Assembly (NCBI RefSeq): GCF_947179165.1
Contig: NC_077240.1
Span: forward strand, 1,309,501-1,373,500
Direction: 5' to 3'
DNA length: 64,000 nt
From: Solanum dulcamara
Taxonomy: Eukaryota > Streptophyta > Magnoliopsida > Solanales > Solanaceae
The notes below the pieces were generated by a model. That model saw nothing but the letters and a program-made list of their open reading frames with translations. It searched no databases and was not told where the DNA came from. Every line of letters starts with the position of its first letter. Within the stretch, counting starts at the first letter, position 1. Both the position numbers and the translations under genes were made by a program. Below, piece by piece: positions 24,001 through 34,800 of the stretch.

Positions 24001-24499
24001 TCAAATATACACTCTAGTTCGATACAAGAATTTGTATCTTTTTTAAACAAACAACGTCAATCTAGTATGTGTACATAATGTGTAATCTTTTTCTATGCCG
24101 TTTGTATACATTTTGCGAAGTTTCATACCCAAAGTTATGATGTAAATTGCCACGATTAATATTGGGAAAATAAACTTTTCCTGTTATTCTAATTAACGAC
24201 ACAAAAAGGGCCACCTTAATTAAAAGTACTACACTCTTCGGTGGTGCGCCTCATCCTGCAACTGTGGACCCTCACAATAATCACCGCGCATTTTGATCTA
24301 TATACCACAAATTTAAAATATCGGAATCAGATTCAGGTCCACAAAAAGTAGGACCCACAAAAACTCTGCTCAAGAGAAACAAATTCAATCAACGCAAACC
24401 CCAGTCACAAGTCAGAGGCCTCTTGAACGGGCAAAAGAAAACAACTAAATAATGACTTAGTTCAGCACAAGAGCAAGACTAGATAGGAGATTAAGAGAA

Positions 24500-24661
24500 A
24501 GCGTGATTTAGCAGGAAATCTATTATCTTATTTAATTGTAGACTTAAGATTAAACATAAACTGGTAGAAGCAAAACCAAAAGCGTGATTTAGCAGGAAAT
24601 CTATTATCTTATTTAATTGTAGTCTTAAGATTAAACATAAACTGGTAGAAGCAAAACCACA
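24500..24661. repeat. 81-bp tandem duplication 3' of the cyclophilin gene
   Basis: The unit AAGCGTGATTTAGCAGGAAA...GCAAAACCA is present twice head to tail (24500-24580 and 24581-24661), differing by only a couple of bases (GTAGACTT versus GTAGTCTT). It lies about 160 bp beyond the cyclophilin stop codon, so it may overlap the 3'UTR/polyadenylation zone. Confidence 0.93.
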
Positions 24662-24817
24662 ACCAGATAAGATTAATCCTAATACATGACCCGACCCGAA
24701 CCAAGTAAACAGTAAAGATAGGTTGAAATTAAAAACAAAGCCTAAAACGGCGACTCAAATATAGAAAAGACTGATAAAACTAGATCATCATCAACGTCCA
24801 TAACATCATCATCAGAT

Positions 24818-25333
24818 CTAGAGTTGACCGCAGTCGGCAATCACCACAGGCTTGCTGCACCTTCCAGAGCTAGATCCAACAGCCTCGGCCTTCTTGATCA
24901 CATCCAAGCCTTCAACAACTTGTCCAAACACCACGTGCTTACCGTCCAGCCACTCAGTCTTAGCGGTACAGATGAAGAACTGAGAACCGTTGGTTCCAGG
25001 TCCAGCATTCGCCATGGACAGGATTCCAGGACCGGTGTGCTTCTTCACGAAGTTCTCGTCGGCGAATTTAGCGCCGTAGATCGACTCTCCTCCTGTACCG
25101 TTTCCGGCGGTGAAGTCACCTCCTTGACACATGAACCCTGGGATCACACGGTGGAAAGTTGAGCCCTTGTAGTGCAAAGGCTTACCCATCCTTCCAACAC
25201 CTTTCTCACCGGTACAGAGAGCTCGGAAGTTCTCAGCGGTCTTGGGAGTGGTATCGGCGAAGAGATCCATCACAACACGGCCGGCCGGCGCACCGCCGAT
25301 GGTAAGGTCAAAGAAAACCCTTGGATTTGCCAT
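24818..25333 (-). CDS. CYP: Cytosolic cyclophilin A-type peptidyl-prolyl cis-trans isomerase
   Basis: Single uninterrupted ORF, 171 residues, the usual length for plant cytosolic CYP18-type proteins, without targeting peptide. Catalytic/cyclosporin-binding residues are visible: Arg62 and Phe67 in FHRVIPGF, the [14 protein letters not shown] block, Trp128 and His133 in [11 protein letters not shown]. The plant-specific seven-residue insertion (KGVGRMGKP, about 47-52) and Cys40/Cys168, linked to redox sensitivity, are present. The C-terminus ADCGQL is standard. The lack of introns is normal for this subfamily. The coding strand is markedly G/C-richer than its surroundings. Function from the family: protein folding and signalling, target of cyclosporin A. 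The exact orthologue (for example versus tomato diageotropica) cannot be decided here. Confidence 0.98.
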   Translation of the reverse strand: MANPRVFFDLTIGGAPAGRVVMDLFADTTPKTAENFRALCTGEKGVGRMGKPLHYKGSTFHRVIPGFMCQGGDFTAGNGTGGESIYGAKFADENFVKKHTGPGILSMANAGPGTNGSQFFICTAKTEWLDGKHVVFGQVVEGLDVIKKAEAVGSSSGRCSKPVVIADCGQL

Positions 25334-25400
25334 TTCTCTCTAGATATTTCTGACGCTTGCAATAAGGTACGCTTTGTGCTTAGGGTTTAAGCGAGACGGA

Positions 25401-25411
25401 ATATTATATAG
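25401..25411 (-). promoter_or_regulatory. Probable TATA box of the cyclophilin gene
   Basis: Minus-strand CTATATAATAT, about 70 bp upstream of the cyclophilin ATG. Position fits a short 5'UTR. No other core element is obvious. Confidence 0.55.
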
Positions 25412-26559
25412 GAAGATGTGAAAGCGGATAATTTATGGAAAGATAATCACCACCGTTTGATGGGACATATGTCAGGATCTTGGAGAGTCTGATAAAGAAA
25501 GGGTTTGAGTTAAAAGCTACCGTGGTTGGTAAAAAGTTTACCATAGTTAGTTAGGGATATGGCTAATCACGTGATACATGCGTCACTGATGCTAATGGTC
25601 CATTTTAAAGGCAATAATATCTACAAGCCCATTTCTAAACCCTAGCGCTTTTTGCATGATGAGCCCAAACGTTTTTATTGGGCTTTGTTTGTGCAGGCCG
25701 CAGGAATCCAAACGTTGCCCTCTTTCTTTCTCATTGTACTTTAGAATGTTGATCTCTCCTCTCGGGCCTCCCTCCAGAATCGATTCTCGTAAGTAACTCA
25801 AATCCCACTAAAGTACTAATTACATATCTTCCCTTGAGTTTTCAAAATTATAATTCCTACCATATTTTGATCTCCGGTCAATGTATCTCTGATACATCTA
25901 ATTATGTGTATCTAAGTATTGAATATAAGTATGTTTTTCTGAATTTCTAAAAATTTCAAATTTCTTTTTTCTCTTATTGATTTTTGCATGAATTGCCATG
26001 CTTCTCCATTTGGTCGTTTCTTTTTCGATCTGCAACAAACTCGCTATTCCAAGTTGAGCATTTCATTTTTCGCGTTATTATAAAAAAAATAAAACTTGTA
26101 AGTTAAGTGTGGCATTGGTTTAAAAAATACCCCTCTAAGATTATAGGTGGACAAATTGAATGGAATTAATTAGTAGTAGTTCCCAAAGCAAATGAATGAT
26201 TCTCTGTTAATTGCTTAATCATGAATGGCTAATCATAGGAAGTTTGATTGTTTTAGCTACACAAGTAGTTAGATAGCATTTAATGGCATATGTCGGTAAC
26301 CGTGGAAGCTGCTATATAATTAATTTCGATTCTTTATTGCAGCCGAAAAGGAGCATATAAGCCAACAATGATTATGATAAAGATTGATAGAAATGTATCA
26401 TCTCTATCAATCACCAATGATCACTTAATATTATAGTACGTACTATTGGATTATTATGCTCAAATAAGGACACTATTAGCTTTGTAGCATTAGAAAGGAA
26501 TAGGATCAAAATAGTCTTCAGATTAAACAGGAGAAATCTTTGTAATTCACCAATTGCGT

Positions 26560-26690
26560 GTACAAGTTTCCATGAATAACAAAGACCAATATAGAGTACA
26601 AGATTACATGAATAAGAAAAACCAACGATATTGCATTAAAAAGAGATGAGTAGTACAGGTTTTCATGAATGAGAAAAAAACAATAACATA
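26560..26690. repeat. Degenerate three-copy direct repeat
   Basis: The motif TACAAGTTTCCATGAATAAC-AAA-ACCAATA appears three times with drift (starts near 26562, 26597 and 26655). Overlapping minus-strand ORF 26518-26709 simply reads through it. Confidence 0.55.
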
Positions 26691-26971
26691 AAAAGATCCG
26701 TGTATACACTAGCGATTATTCACCGGACCATGATTCACTTGAAGATATACAAACATTTGCATGAAAACTCAACTAAACAAACCAACAGAGTGAAATTAAC
26801 TCTCCATCCCATTAACTTTCCTGTTTCTCTGATCTTTCTCTTTGACATTCTCTTGAATGTTTTGGCGGTCGATTTTATTTCATAAATTGCAAATAATTTT
26901 TAAGGTTTCTAAACAGAAAAAGATTCAGGCCTACATGCACCCAAAGGAACTCTTCAATTAAATGTTTTGGT

Positions 26972-28760
26972 CTATGGGTGAGGAATCTTAGGAGGAAGTG
27001 GTGGGAAGAGTGGATGGTGGAATGGAGGAATTTTAGGGAAAGGTGGAAGTGGTGGGCATGGCTTTTTGTAAATTGGAACAGGTGGTGGCAGAGGTTTTAC
27101 TACTGGTGGCTTGTAAACTGGAACTGGAGGAGGAAGTGGCTTCACTATTGGTGGTAGAGGTTTTACTACTGGTGGCTTGTAAACTGGAACTGGAGGAGGA
27201 AGTGGCTTCACTATTGGTGGCAGGGGTTTATGGTGGAATGGAGGAATTTTTGGTAAAGGTGGAAGGTGTGGAAGTGGTGGGCATGGCTTTTTGTAAATTG
27301 GAACAGGTGGTGGCAGGGGTTTTACTACTGGTGGCTTGTAAACTGGAACTGGAGGAGGAAGTGGCTTTACGACTGGTGGCTTGTAAACTGGAACTGGGGG
27401 AGGAAGTGGCTTTACTACTGGTGGCTTTGGTTTGGGCTTGGGTTTGTAAGTTGGAACTTTTGGGGGACATGGCTTTTTAACTGGAGGCTCTGGTTTGGGC
27501 TTGTAGACGGGAACCAAAGGAGGCTTTGGTTTTGGTTTGTAAATGGGAACTGGAGGAGGCTTTGGTTTTGGTTTGTAAATGGGAACTGGAGGAGGCTTTG
27601 GTTTTGGTTTATAAACAGGAATGGGAGGAGGAAGTGGCTTTAGCACCGGTGGCTCTGGTGTGGGCTTTGGTGTTGGGTTGTAGACGGGAACTGGAGGAGG
27701 AAGTGGCTTTACTACTGGTGGCTCTGGTGTTGGGTTGTAAACGGGAACTGGAGGAGGAAGGGGCTTTACTACTGGTGGGGGACATGGCTTTTTAAAAATG
27801 GGAGGAATAGGGGGAAGAGGGAAAGGATGGCCCCAGTGATTCAATGGTGGCAATGGTGGCAACTTAGGGAACTTCTTCATCCAAGGATGATCTTTTGGGA
27901 AAGGTGGCAACTTTGGCAATGGTGGGTACTTGAAGTAAGGCCACAAGAAAGCAGAAGTGCACAAGGGTGTTGAGAACTTAAGATTTCCAGCTGGTTTCAA
28001 TGTGTGTTTTCCATCAGTTTTGATGGTCACAATCTTGGATGATTCAATGCCATTGTGTGCTGGACATGGTGCAGCTGATGCACTGTGTAATTGTGCATAG
28101 CATTCCTCTTTCAGCTTGCCATCTTTCATCATCTCCTCAGGAAGTGACACTTCAAACTTGCCATCTTTGTCAAGTTCTCCTTCACCCCTTGTTTTGATTT
28201 CTCCATTCTCAAGCTTGCAGTCAATGCTTACATGAAGTCCTGAAACCAATAATATAACATTGTTATGAAAATCCAGTAAGAAAGTTTAGACACGTTGAGA
28301 AAATGAACCTTGAACCTAAGTTAGTCAAAAGCTAGCTCAAGAAGTGAGGAGACAATAGCCTTTTCTTCAACCAATGGGAGACATGTTATACTCTTGCATA
28401 CTCAAGACCAGACAAACATCTGGAGCATGAACAAGAAAATGTGTGATCCAACATTGGAAAACACAATAACATGGATAAGCCTGGCACGGATACCATGTGT
28501 AGTAAATGGACATTATGCTCAACTCAACTCCATCATATAACCGTTAATTGTAAGACAGTTAACATGACATGCATTCAAATTAATATATAGAAAGAACCTG
28601 AGAGAGCATGAATGGTGTTAATGTTATTCTCCTTGCAATCAGCGCATTCTCCAAGACCAACCACCTTAATTGTGTTGTCATCAGCAATGCAGAAACTAGA
28701 GAGTAGTAAAGACAGGGACAGTCCCAGAAGGACTCTGCCACAAAGGGACTGAAGCCCCAT
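26972..28760 (-). CDS. PRP4-type Ole e 1-domain, proline-rich cell-wall protein
   Basis: Exon 1 28760-28598, exon 2 28239-26972, GT-AG; 476 residues. I chose the ATG at 28760 because it directly precedes a signal peptide (VLLGLSLSLLLSSFCIA); an upstream in-frame ATG at 28817 would put 19 polar residues in front. Residues about 30-150 form an Ole e 1-type domain (VVGLGECADCKENN, GLHVSIDCKLENGE, LKEECYAQLHSASAAPCPAHNG). From about 155 the protein is proline-rich, with repeats VVKPLPPPVPVYKP, KPKPPPVPIYKP and KKPCPPLP, ending FPPLPPKIPHP. The layout matches Arabidopsis PRP2/PRP4. Inferred: secreted, hydroxyproline-rich structural wall protein, cross-linkable through Tyr and Cys. The long antisense ORFs here come from repeat composition. 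A TATA box lies at 28831-28840. Confidence 0.95.
28316..28520. repeat. Dispersed repeat in the PRP4 intron
   Basis: Pieces resembling the repeat at 19741-20042: a TTAGTCAAAAGCTAGCTCAAG start, ATCCAACATTGG, and a GATACCATGT motif in the same order. More degraded than the other copy. Confidence 0.4.
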
Positions 28761-28830
28761 TTTGTACATAAAACAAAGGTAAGTTCTGAATGGTATTCTT
28801 GAATGTGTTTGTCTCAACTCACTACAGGGT

Positions 28831-28840
28831 ATATTTATAG
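28831..28840 (-). promoter_or_regulatory. Probable TATA box of the PRP4-like gene
   Basis: Minus-strand CTATAAATAT, 71 bp upstream of the chosen ATG at 28760. It also supports that ATG: the upstream ATG at 28817 would leave almost no 5'UTR. Confidence 0.65.
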
Positions 28841-31823
28841 TACTCTAATTACTTACCAAGAAGTAAAGAAAAGTCTGTTTATTATGACCGTCTCACCGGC
28901 ACATAGTTAAGGTCCTCACATGAGTTTAGGTCCCATGGTCTTGATTTTTTATAAATGACAGAAAGATTATAAAATTGAAAGGTGTTTTTTGTAAAAATTT
29001 TAAAAATTAAATAATAATTCAGGAATGGGTGGTCACTGACATAGGTAGCTGTTTGATGAAACGCCATTATCATCATTCAATGAGGTCCCTTTTCTATCTG
29101 TTAACCTACTTTGTTAGCTCTCATTTATATCATTTATTTTACTGATTATTCTCAATTATATGTGAAACTTTGACTACTTTTTGAACTAACTGTCAATAAT
29201 GATATGATTGCCATTCTTTCTACTAGTACTTTTTTTATTTTGTTTTAAATTGAGAAGGGGCAGGTAAATGTTGGCATTTAAAGTGACATGTTCTCTCAAT
29301 CTTCACGTGAATTATTTGACATTTATCAACTAACTTCTACTGCGGCAAATTATAGAACAAAATTATTGCACTAAATACTAATCATGAAGAAGTTGAATGA
29401 TTATTTATGTACTATTGCATCCTAGAGTACTTCTACAATAGCTGCATCCTCTTCCTACAGTTCAATAACATTCAATCTTGCAGCTTTTGCATTGGTTAGC
29501 TGCAGTGATTGACACATGTTAGAGTGAGTTTGAGTGTCATATTAGTTGGATGGACCGATTGTCTGTTTATATAGACTTGAGCAATACTTGAGTTAGGCAC
29601 ACGTATCATATCTTTACAATTTATATTGATCCAAAGTGGTAAATGAATCTCCTCTACTAGAAAATTACATTATGCATAGGTAAATCTTTTTAAATGGATC
29701 AAATCTCATTAATATAAAAGGAAAGGGAAGTTTTTAGTGCAATGGTGAAGGTTACTTTCCGTCATGAGATCGACTCTTATTTCACTGTCTGTAGTCTTGC
29801 CTCTGTCGCTGCCTAGATGTGTTTGGGTGTGCCGTGTGCGAATACAATTTCACATTAATAGTTGAAAAGTTTGTCAAGGTAGTTTTATGAATACTCTTAA
29901 TAATGTGAGTTATTTTCAAGAAAACCGTGTTAAGAGTATTTTTGTATTTGTTTAGCCTAATAAAGTGTGGTATAAAATGGAAGTGCATATATAAAAGACT
30001 TTTCCATTGGTTCCGTTCATTGACAATTGATATAAAATCCTGTTACAATAGTGTAATAGTCTGGGCTAATTAGAATGTAAGCTCTCATTTTGTTACTTAT
30101 ATATGATTACTCCTTTTATGGCTTTTAAAAAATCCACATTGTCTCAACCTTGTATGGGTAACAAAAGGGGGCGAATTTATAGATGATCATTTAATTAATA
30201 CTACTAGTTATGATCAGAATGATCATTTGAGAAATCCAACTCAAAATAAAATCGTGACATTTGAGAAGTTCATAAATTGTTGGACACTGGATATATAGTT
30301 GTTGTTTATAAGCTGTTGGACAGCTGAATTGACAAAGAAGTGCAAAAATATATCAGTAATTTGTTGGATTTCCATTTTTAAAAAAAATCTTTTTTAAAGA
30401 AACATGGATCCCGCAAATTAAATCCCACCTCTATCTACCTCGTGGCAGCTTCTTCCCCTGTCTATTTCTGACACACAATCACTGCAAAAAATGTTACTTT
30501 CATAAATTTGACTTTTCGGCTCATTTTTTTCTTCTTTTATTGACTTATGCACCACACACTAATAAAATTAGTTTTCAAACCGTCTAATTATATGACTTTC
30601 ATTTCTACCCTATCTTAAAATAACTAAACAATATCTTGAATACGCTGTTATCTCTTCGACTACTTAGAACCGAGAAATGATTCACCAACTGATTTAAGTT
30701 GAATGCGATTTCCTACATGCAGTGTTGTACTAGGCAAAGCACAAAATTGATTTAAATCACGAGAAGATTTGTACATATGTTGTCAATATTAATTACGAAA
30801 TAAAATGTAAATGTACGGCATAAGACAATAACAGCAAACCTAGTAAAGTCTCACAATGACGTCTGAGAGCATGGCATGCAATGTTCATTTGTAACTGTTA
30901 ATGGAAAATATTTTCAGATGACAGTGACGATATCGTGAACAACTAGTTTTTCCTTTCTACATTTCACCTTTAACCATGATTTACTATAGAAAATATCTGC
31001 ATAAGCAGTTCTATTCTCCTTGTTTTTGTCAAAGAAAAGGAATTTTTTTCCCTCCTCTCAAACCAAAAAGAGGAAGGAAAATGATATCTCACGGTTAGCA
31101 ATTAGTTTTGTGAGGATCCACATTTAAACATATAATGAATGGTAGCTTTATTTATTTTCTTTAGCATGTGATGATTAATTGCATCTAATATTTTAAAGCA
31201 ACAAATAAATGTGGATACTAGACATCCAGCAAAGCCAGAAAATAAAATATCTTCAATGAAATCTTTTGCTTCTTCACCAATCTCCTAAATGTCATAATTA
31301 TGAAACAGGGCTTGGTGATCTGTATATTGATGTGATCTGCTTCCATCTAAGTTAGCTGTTCACATTCCCATGGTCTAACCTACCGCTGTTTCTGTTGGGT
31401 TTTCCCACATTAAAATGTGTAAACCTTCCCAGACGACAATCACATTAAAGATGACAGAACTATCTGAAAAAGGAGGTCAGTCCGGTGGACAAAGCATCTC
31501 ATGTTAGAAGGGTCTAAAGGGTATGATGTAGACAGAACTATCCAACTAAAAGAAACAAAAGAGAAGGTAAATTTGTTGTAAGGGAAAAATCGAGAGTTTG
31601 AATTAGACAAAATTGTTTCTTTGCATCCTCGATACCCAGTTAGTTCGTTGGCAGTAAAAATTGGAGGCTAGTAAGTTATACCTCATGCTACAACAGTGAA
31701 GCAGGTCTAACAATTCTAATTTAAAACCTCACATTTTGGAGATCACGTAAAATCCAAGCCAAACTTAGGATTGTAGACTTATCATACTGCTTCATACAGC
31801 TAAAGGTAGCGGCTTCAAGCCAT
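28841..31823. other. AT-rich intergenic region
   Basis: PRP4 promoter side, then 3 kb without a gene. A possible SINE scar is at 31470-31525. ORFs 28882-29076 and 29782-29988 lack any signature. The TRAP-alpha 3'UTR occupies the last part. Confidence 0.55.
31470..31525 (+). repeat. Possible degraded SINE fragment
   Basis: GGAGGTCAGTCCGGTGGACAAAGCATCTC...AGGGTCTAAAGGG resembles the GTCCGGTGCACTAAGC...GGGTCCGGGGAAGG segment of a common plant SINE. Only this part is visible. Confidence 0.4.
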
Positions 31824-34800
31824 TCACTTCTTCTTCTTCAACTTGTTGGCCTGCGACTGAGTATATGCAGTTCCCTTGAAAAACAGAACAGGACAAGTTA
31901 GCCAGCAAATTCTTCAAACCCAAGTCCAAAAATAAATGCAAGCATTGATAATTTGAAGACTAGATTAACAAAACATTTCCAAAATTATACTCCTAACATT
32001 ATAATAAACCCCAAACCTGCAACCATTCATCTGTGGATGCATCAGTTGTTGCAGTTCCAACTTCAACCTTTGCCTTTGGTGCTCTCTTAGTTTTCTACAC
32101 ACATCCAAAAGCAAAAAGAGAATGATTCAGAAGGAAACAAAAGCACAGGAATTCATATGCTTAAACCCCTAATGTGTTTTTTCCTACACACGAAGTTGCA
32201 CTAGATGACACGTATTTTTATTAGGTCCAGCTGCTCAGCAAATCGTTTTGTTCTCATATGTAATGCCTTGTCTGAAAAAACCTCTCACCTCACCGGCACA
32301 TCAGCTCTCACTCTTCGAAGCAGATTTCAGGGTCCTTTGACATAAGACATGTCAGGAGGATAGTGATGCAAGATCTAAAAACAATAACCCCAGATACTAA
32401 CAACTTGTGGGCCCTCATACATGGCCATGCCCTACAGGCATTTTATGAAATAACTGAGGTTTTTGAAGCACAATTTTCCAGTCTTACAAGGAACATAGGT
32501 AAGTATAAGCACCTTTGAGAGATTTTGTATCTGACCACGGATCCAGAATCCAAGAAGACAAAGGAGGGCTACTCCAAGACAAAACAAGAAAACAGACTCG
32601 ACACTGAGAAGACCACCAGGTTCAGTCACTTCAATAGTTCCATTGTAGAACACATTTTGATAAGCATTCTGGTCTATCTCGTAAATAACTGTGCCAACGA
32701 AATCAAAACTTCCGGGCTGAAACATGATAGAACAGAGTTATTCAGAGAAGAAACTGTGAGAATTATGTATAAAGCAAATTATATGAAAATAAGAAGGACA
32801 ATTTTTTCACTGTTAATTGATAAGAGAAAATGGTAACACAATGCTGTGTAACAAACCTGCATAAATTTGCTGATCGCAAATATATATGGAAAGGCAGCCT
32901 GAACTGAAGGAGGAACTGTTGCGTTGTTAAAAGCCTAGTAAATGAATGAACATACACAATTAGCCAATTCTCATATCCAAATCACAATAAACAAAGCATG
33001 AAATATCGAACAGATGTTAGAACAGACACATATAATACACTACAATAACAAAATAACGACAATGACAATATTTCATAAGCAATTGCGACATGTGATTACC
33101 AATTCTCATGACCCAGTATACCTTAAAGTAAACCAATATCACAAACCCTTTATATATCATAAATTGCATATCAACAAAAAACAGAACAATAATGATAACA
33201 ATAACAAGCAGAACAACAGCAACAATTACAATAACAAAAAACCATTCAATAGCAACAACAAAAATAAGACTAAAGATTCACCAGAAGGCCATCATAGACA
33301 GTGGAGATAGGAAGTAGAAAGGAACAACTTCTGTGGGAATATCACTTGAGCAAGCTACATGTGATTACTTGTTGCCCAATTGATTCTCTTGTTTTGGTAA
33401 CATAAAATGTTGACCCTTACCCTAAGGTGCCTAGTTAAAAGCAATTTTTAATGGAAGCCATATCCTCAACTATTGCTCTTTTAATTATTATAATTTTTTT
33501 GGAAAAAACAAATGACATCCTCCACTATTGTCCTTTTATTTTGCCTGCTCTTTCTTATATCACCAACAACATTAATTTATTTTCACTATCTGACCAACTT
33601 CTTGTGCACCAACTTGTGGTTAGAGAGTGGGAAATATGACTTCAAATTGGAGGTTTACATCACTGCTTCATCATATCTAAAATAGAAACCAATCACCTAA
33701 CCAATTAGAAAAAGCTTAAGTGAATTCCTGTTTAAGATAGAAAGAACATCGACTAGTCCTCATGCTACTTAGCATATTTAAGCATATTTAAGCACTGAAT
33801 GCCCTAAATTAACAGTTCAAGTTTCTTTGTAGGCCATCAATTATGTTACTCAACTCCTTAAAATCATCTGCTTCACTCACATAAATCATAATTGATAGCC
33901 CCCAACTAATTTGGAATGACATAGTTGATTGATCACAATACTTAAAAAAAATAAAAATTCCAGAAGCTATAACTCTATCTTTGGATCAGATATTTGCAAA
34001 CCTTGTGAAGATCATCACTCAAAATAAACACAACTCTCAAATGGATCAGTTTTCAAAGCCTGAGCTTATAGCTACTCAGCTAAATTGGCAGCTTGAGCTC
34101 AGTTTCTTCCCGCCTTTTTTCCCAGGGGATAAGTCACAACTGGTTCACCATAAAATTCACAGTCCTTGATTGATTTATACTAATAAAACTGATAAATACG
34201 CAAAATTAACAGAAGAGCTCGCGTCCGTAGCAACTATTGACTGCAGCCCTCTATTGAAAAGAGAAGAAAAGCCGAGAACACAAATGAATAACAATTCATC
34301 TCAGTCTAACTTGAGAAAACAGGCAACATAACACAAATCTTAACAACAAAAAAAAATTATCAGTAAGACTGGTCTTACAATCTGTGAATTGCAGACCGTG
34401 AAATATTAAGAATGGAGAAATAAGAAAATTGAGAATTTTAATTTTAGAAGTTTGCTCAAAGGAAGATTTAAACGAAGTTCCATTTACAGAGCTTGCCCAA
34501 ATTTTATGATGTGCATAAAAATAAGCGGTTTGCAGCTTTTAGTGACTTATCTTAAAAGCTGTTTTTAACATTTAAAATAAATTCAAAATGCTTCAGTTTA
34601 AGGAGTACTCCATAAATTTCTTAGGGATTCAAACCTTGCAGAAGCTCTAGGTAATAATGACCGAGTTTAAAACAATTTATTGCTTTTGGGCTGATGCTGA
34701 AGTTTATGGTATGCTCAAATTTCTTTACAAGGCAAGGCACATTAGCTCAATTGTTAGTTGATTTCGGAATCTCCTTCAGAAGATAATTCATTTAAGAGTT

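Larger units (their letters stand above)
20338..24817. other. Large AT-rich intergenic region
   Basis: NIPA promoter/5'UTR (20338-20640), then over 4 kb without any ORF showing family features. It contains a 44-bp triple repeat (20889-21030), a degraded GTCCACTATT-containing MITE-like tract (about 21125-21435) and the 81-bp tandem repeat next to the cyclophilin 3' end. The 68-codon ORF at 20649-20855 has no signature and is rejected. Confidence 0.6.
25334..26971. other. Intergenic between PRP4-like and cyclophilin genes
   Basis: Cyclophilin promoter side (25334-25800), then AT-rich DNA with a degenerate triplicated motif at 26560-26690, then the PRP4 3' flank. No ORF with family features. 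Confidence 0.5.

Noticed and set aside
27043..27795. Long plus-strand ORFs opposite the PRP4-like gene (rich in V, L, E or W)
   Set aside because: They are antisense readings of proline-rich repeats; stop codons are rare by composition. No start context, splice signals or family features.
28761..28817. Upstream ATG of the PRP4-like gene at 28817
   Set aside because: It would place 19 polar residues before the signal peptide and leave almost no 5'UTR after the TATA box at 28831.
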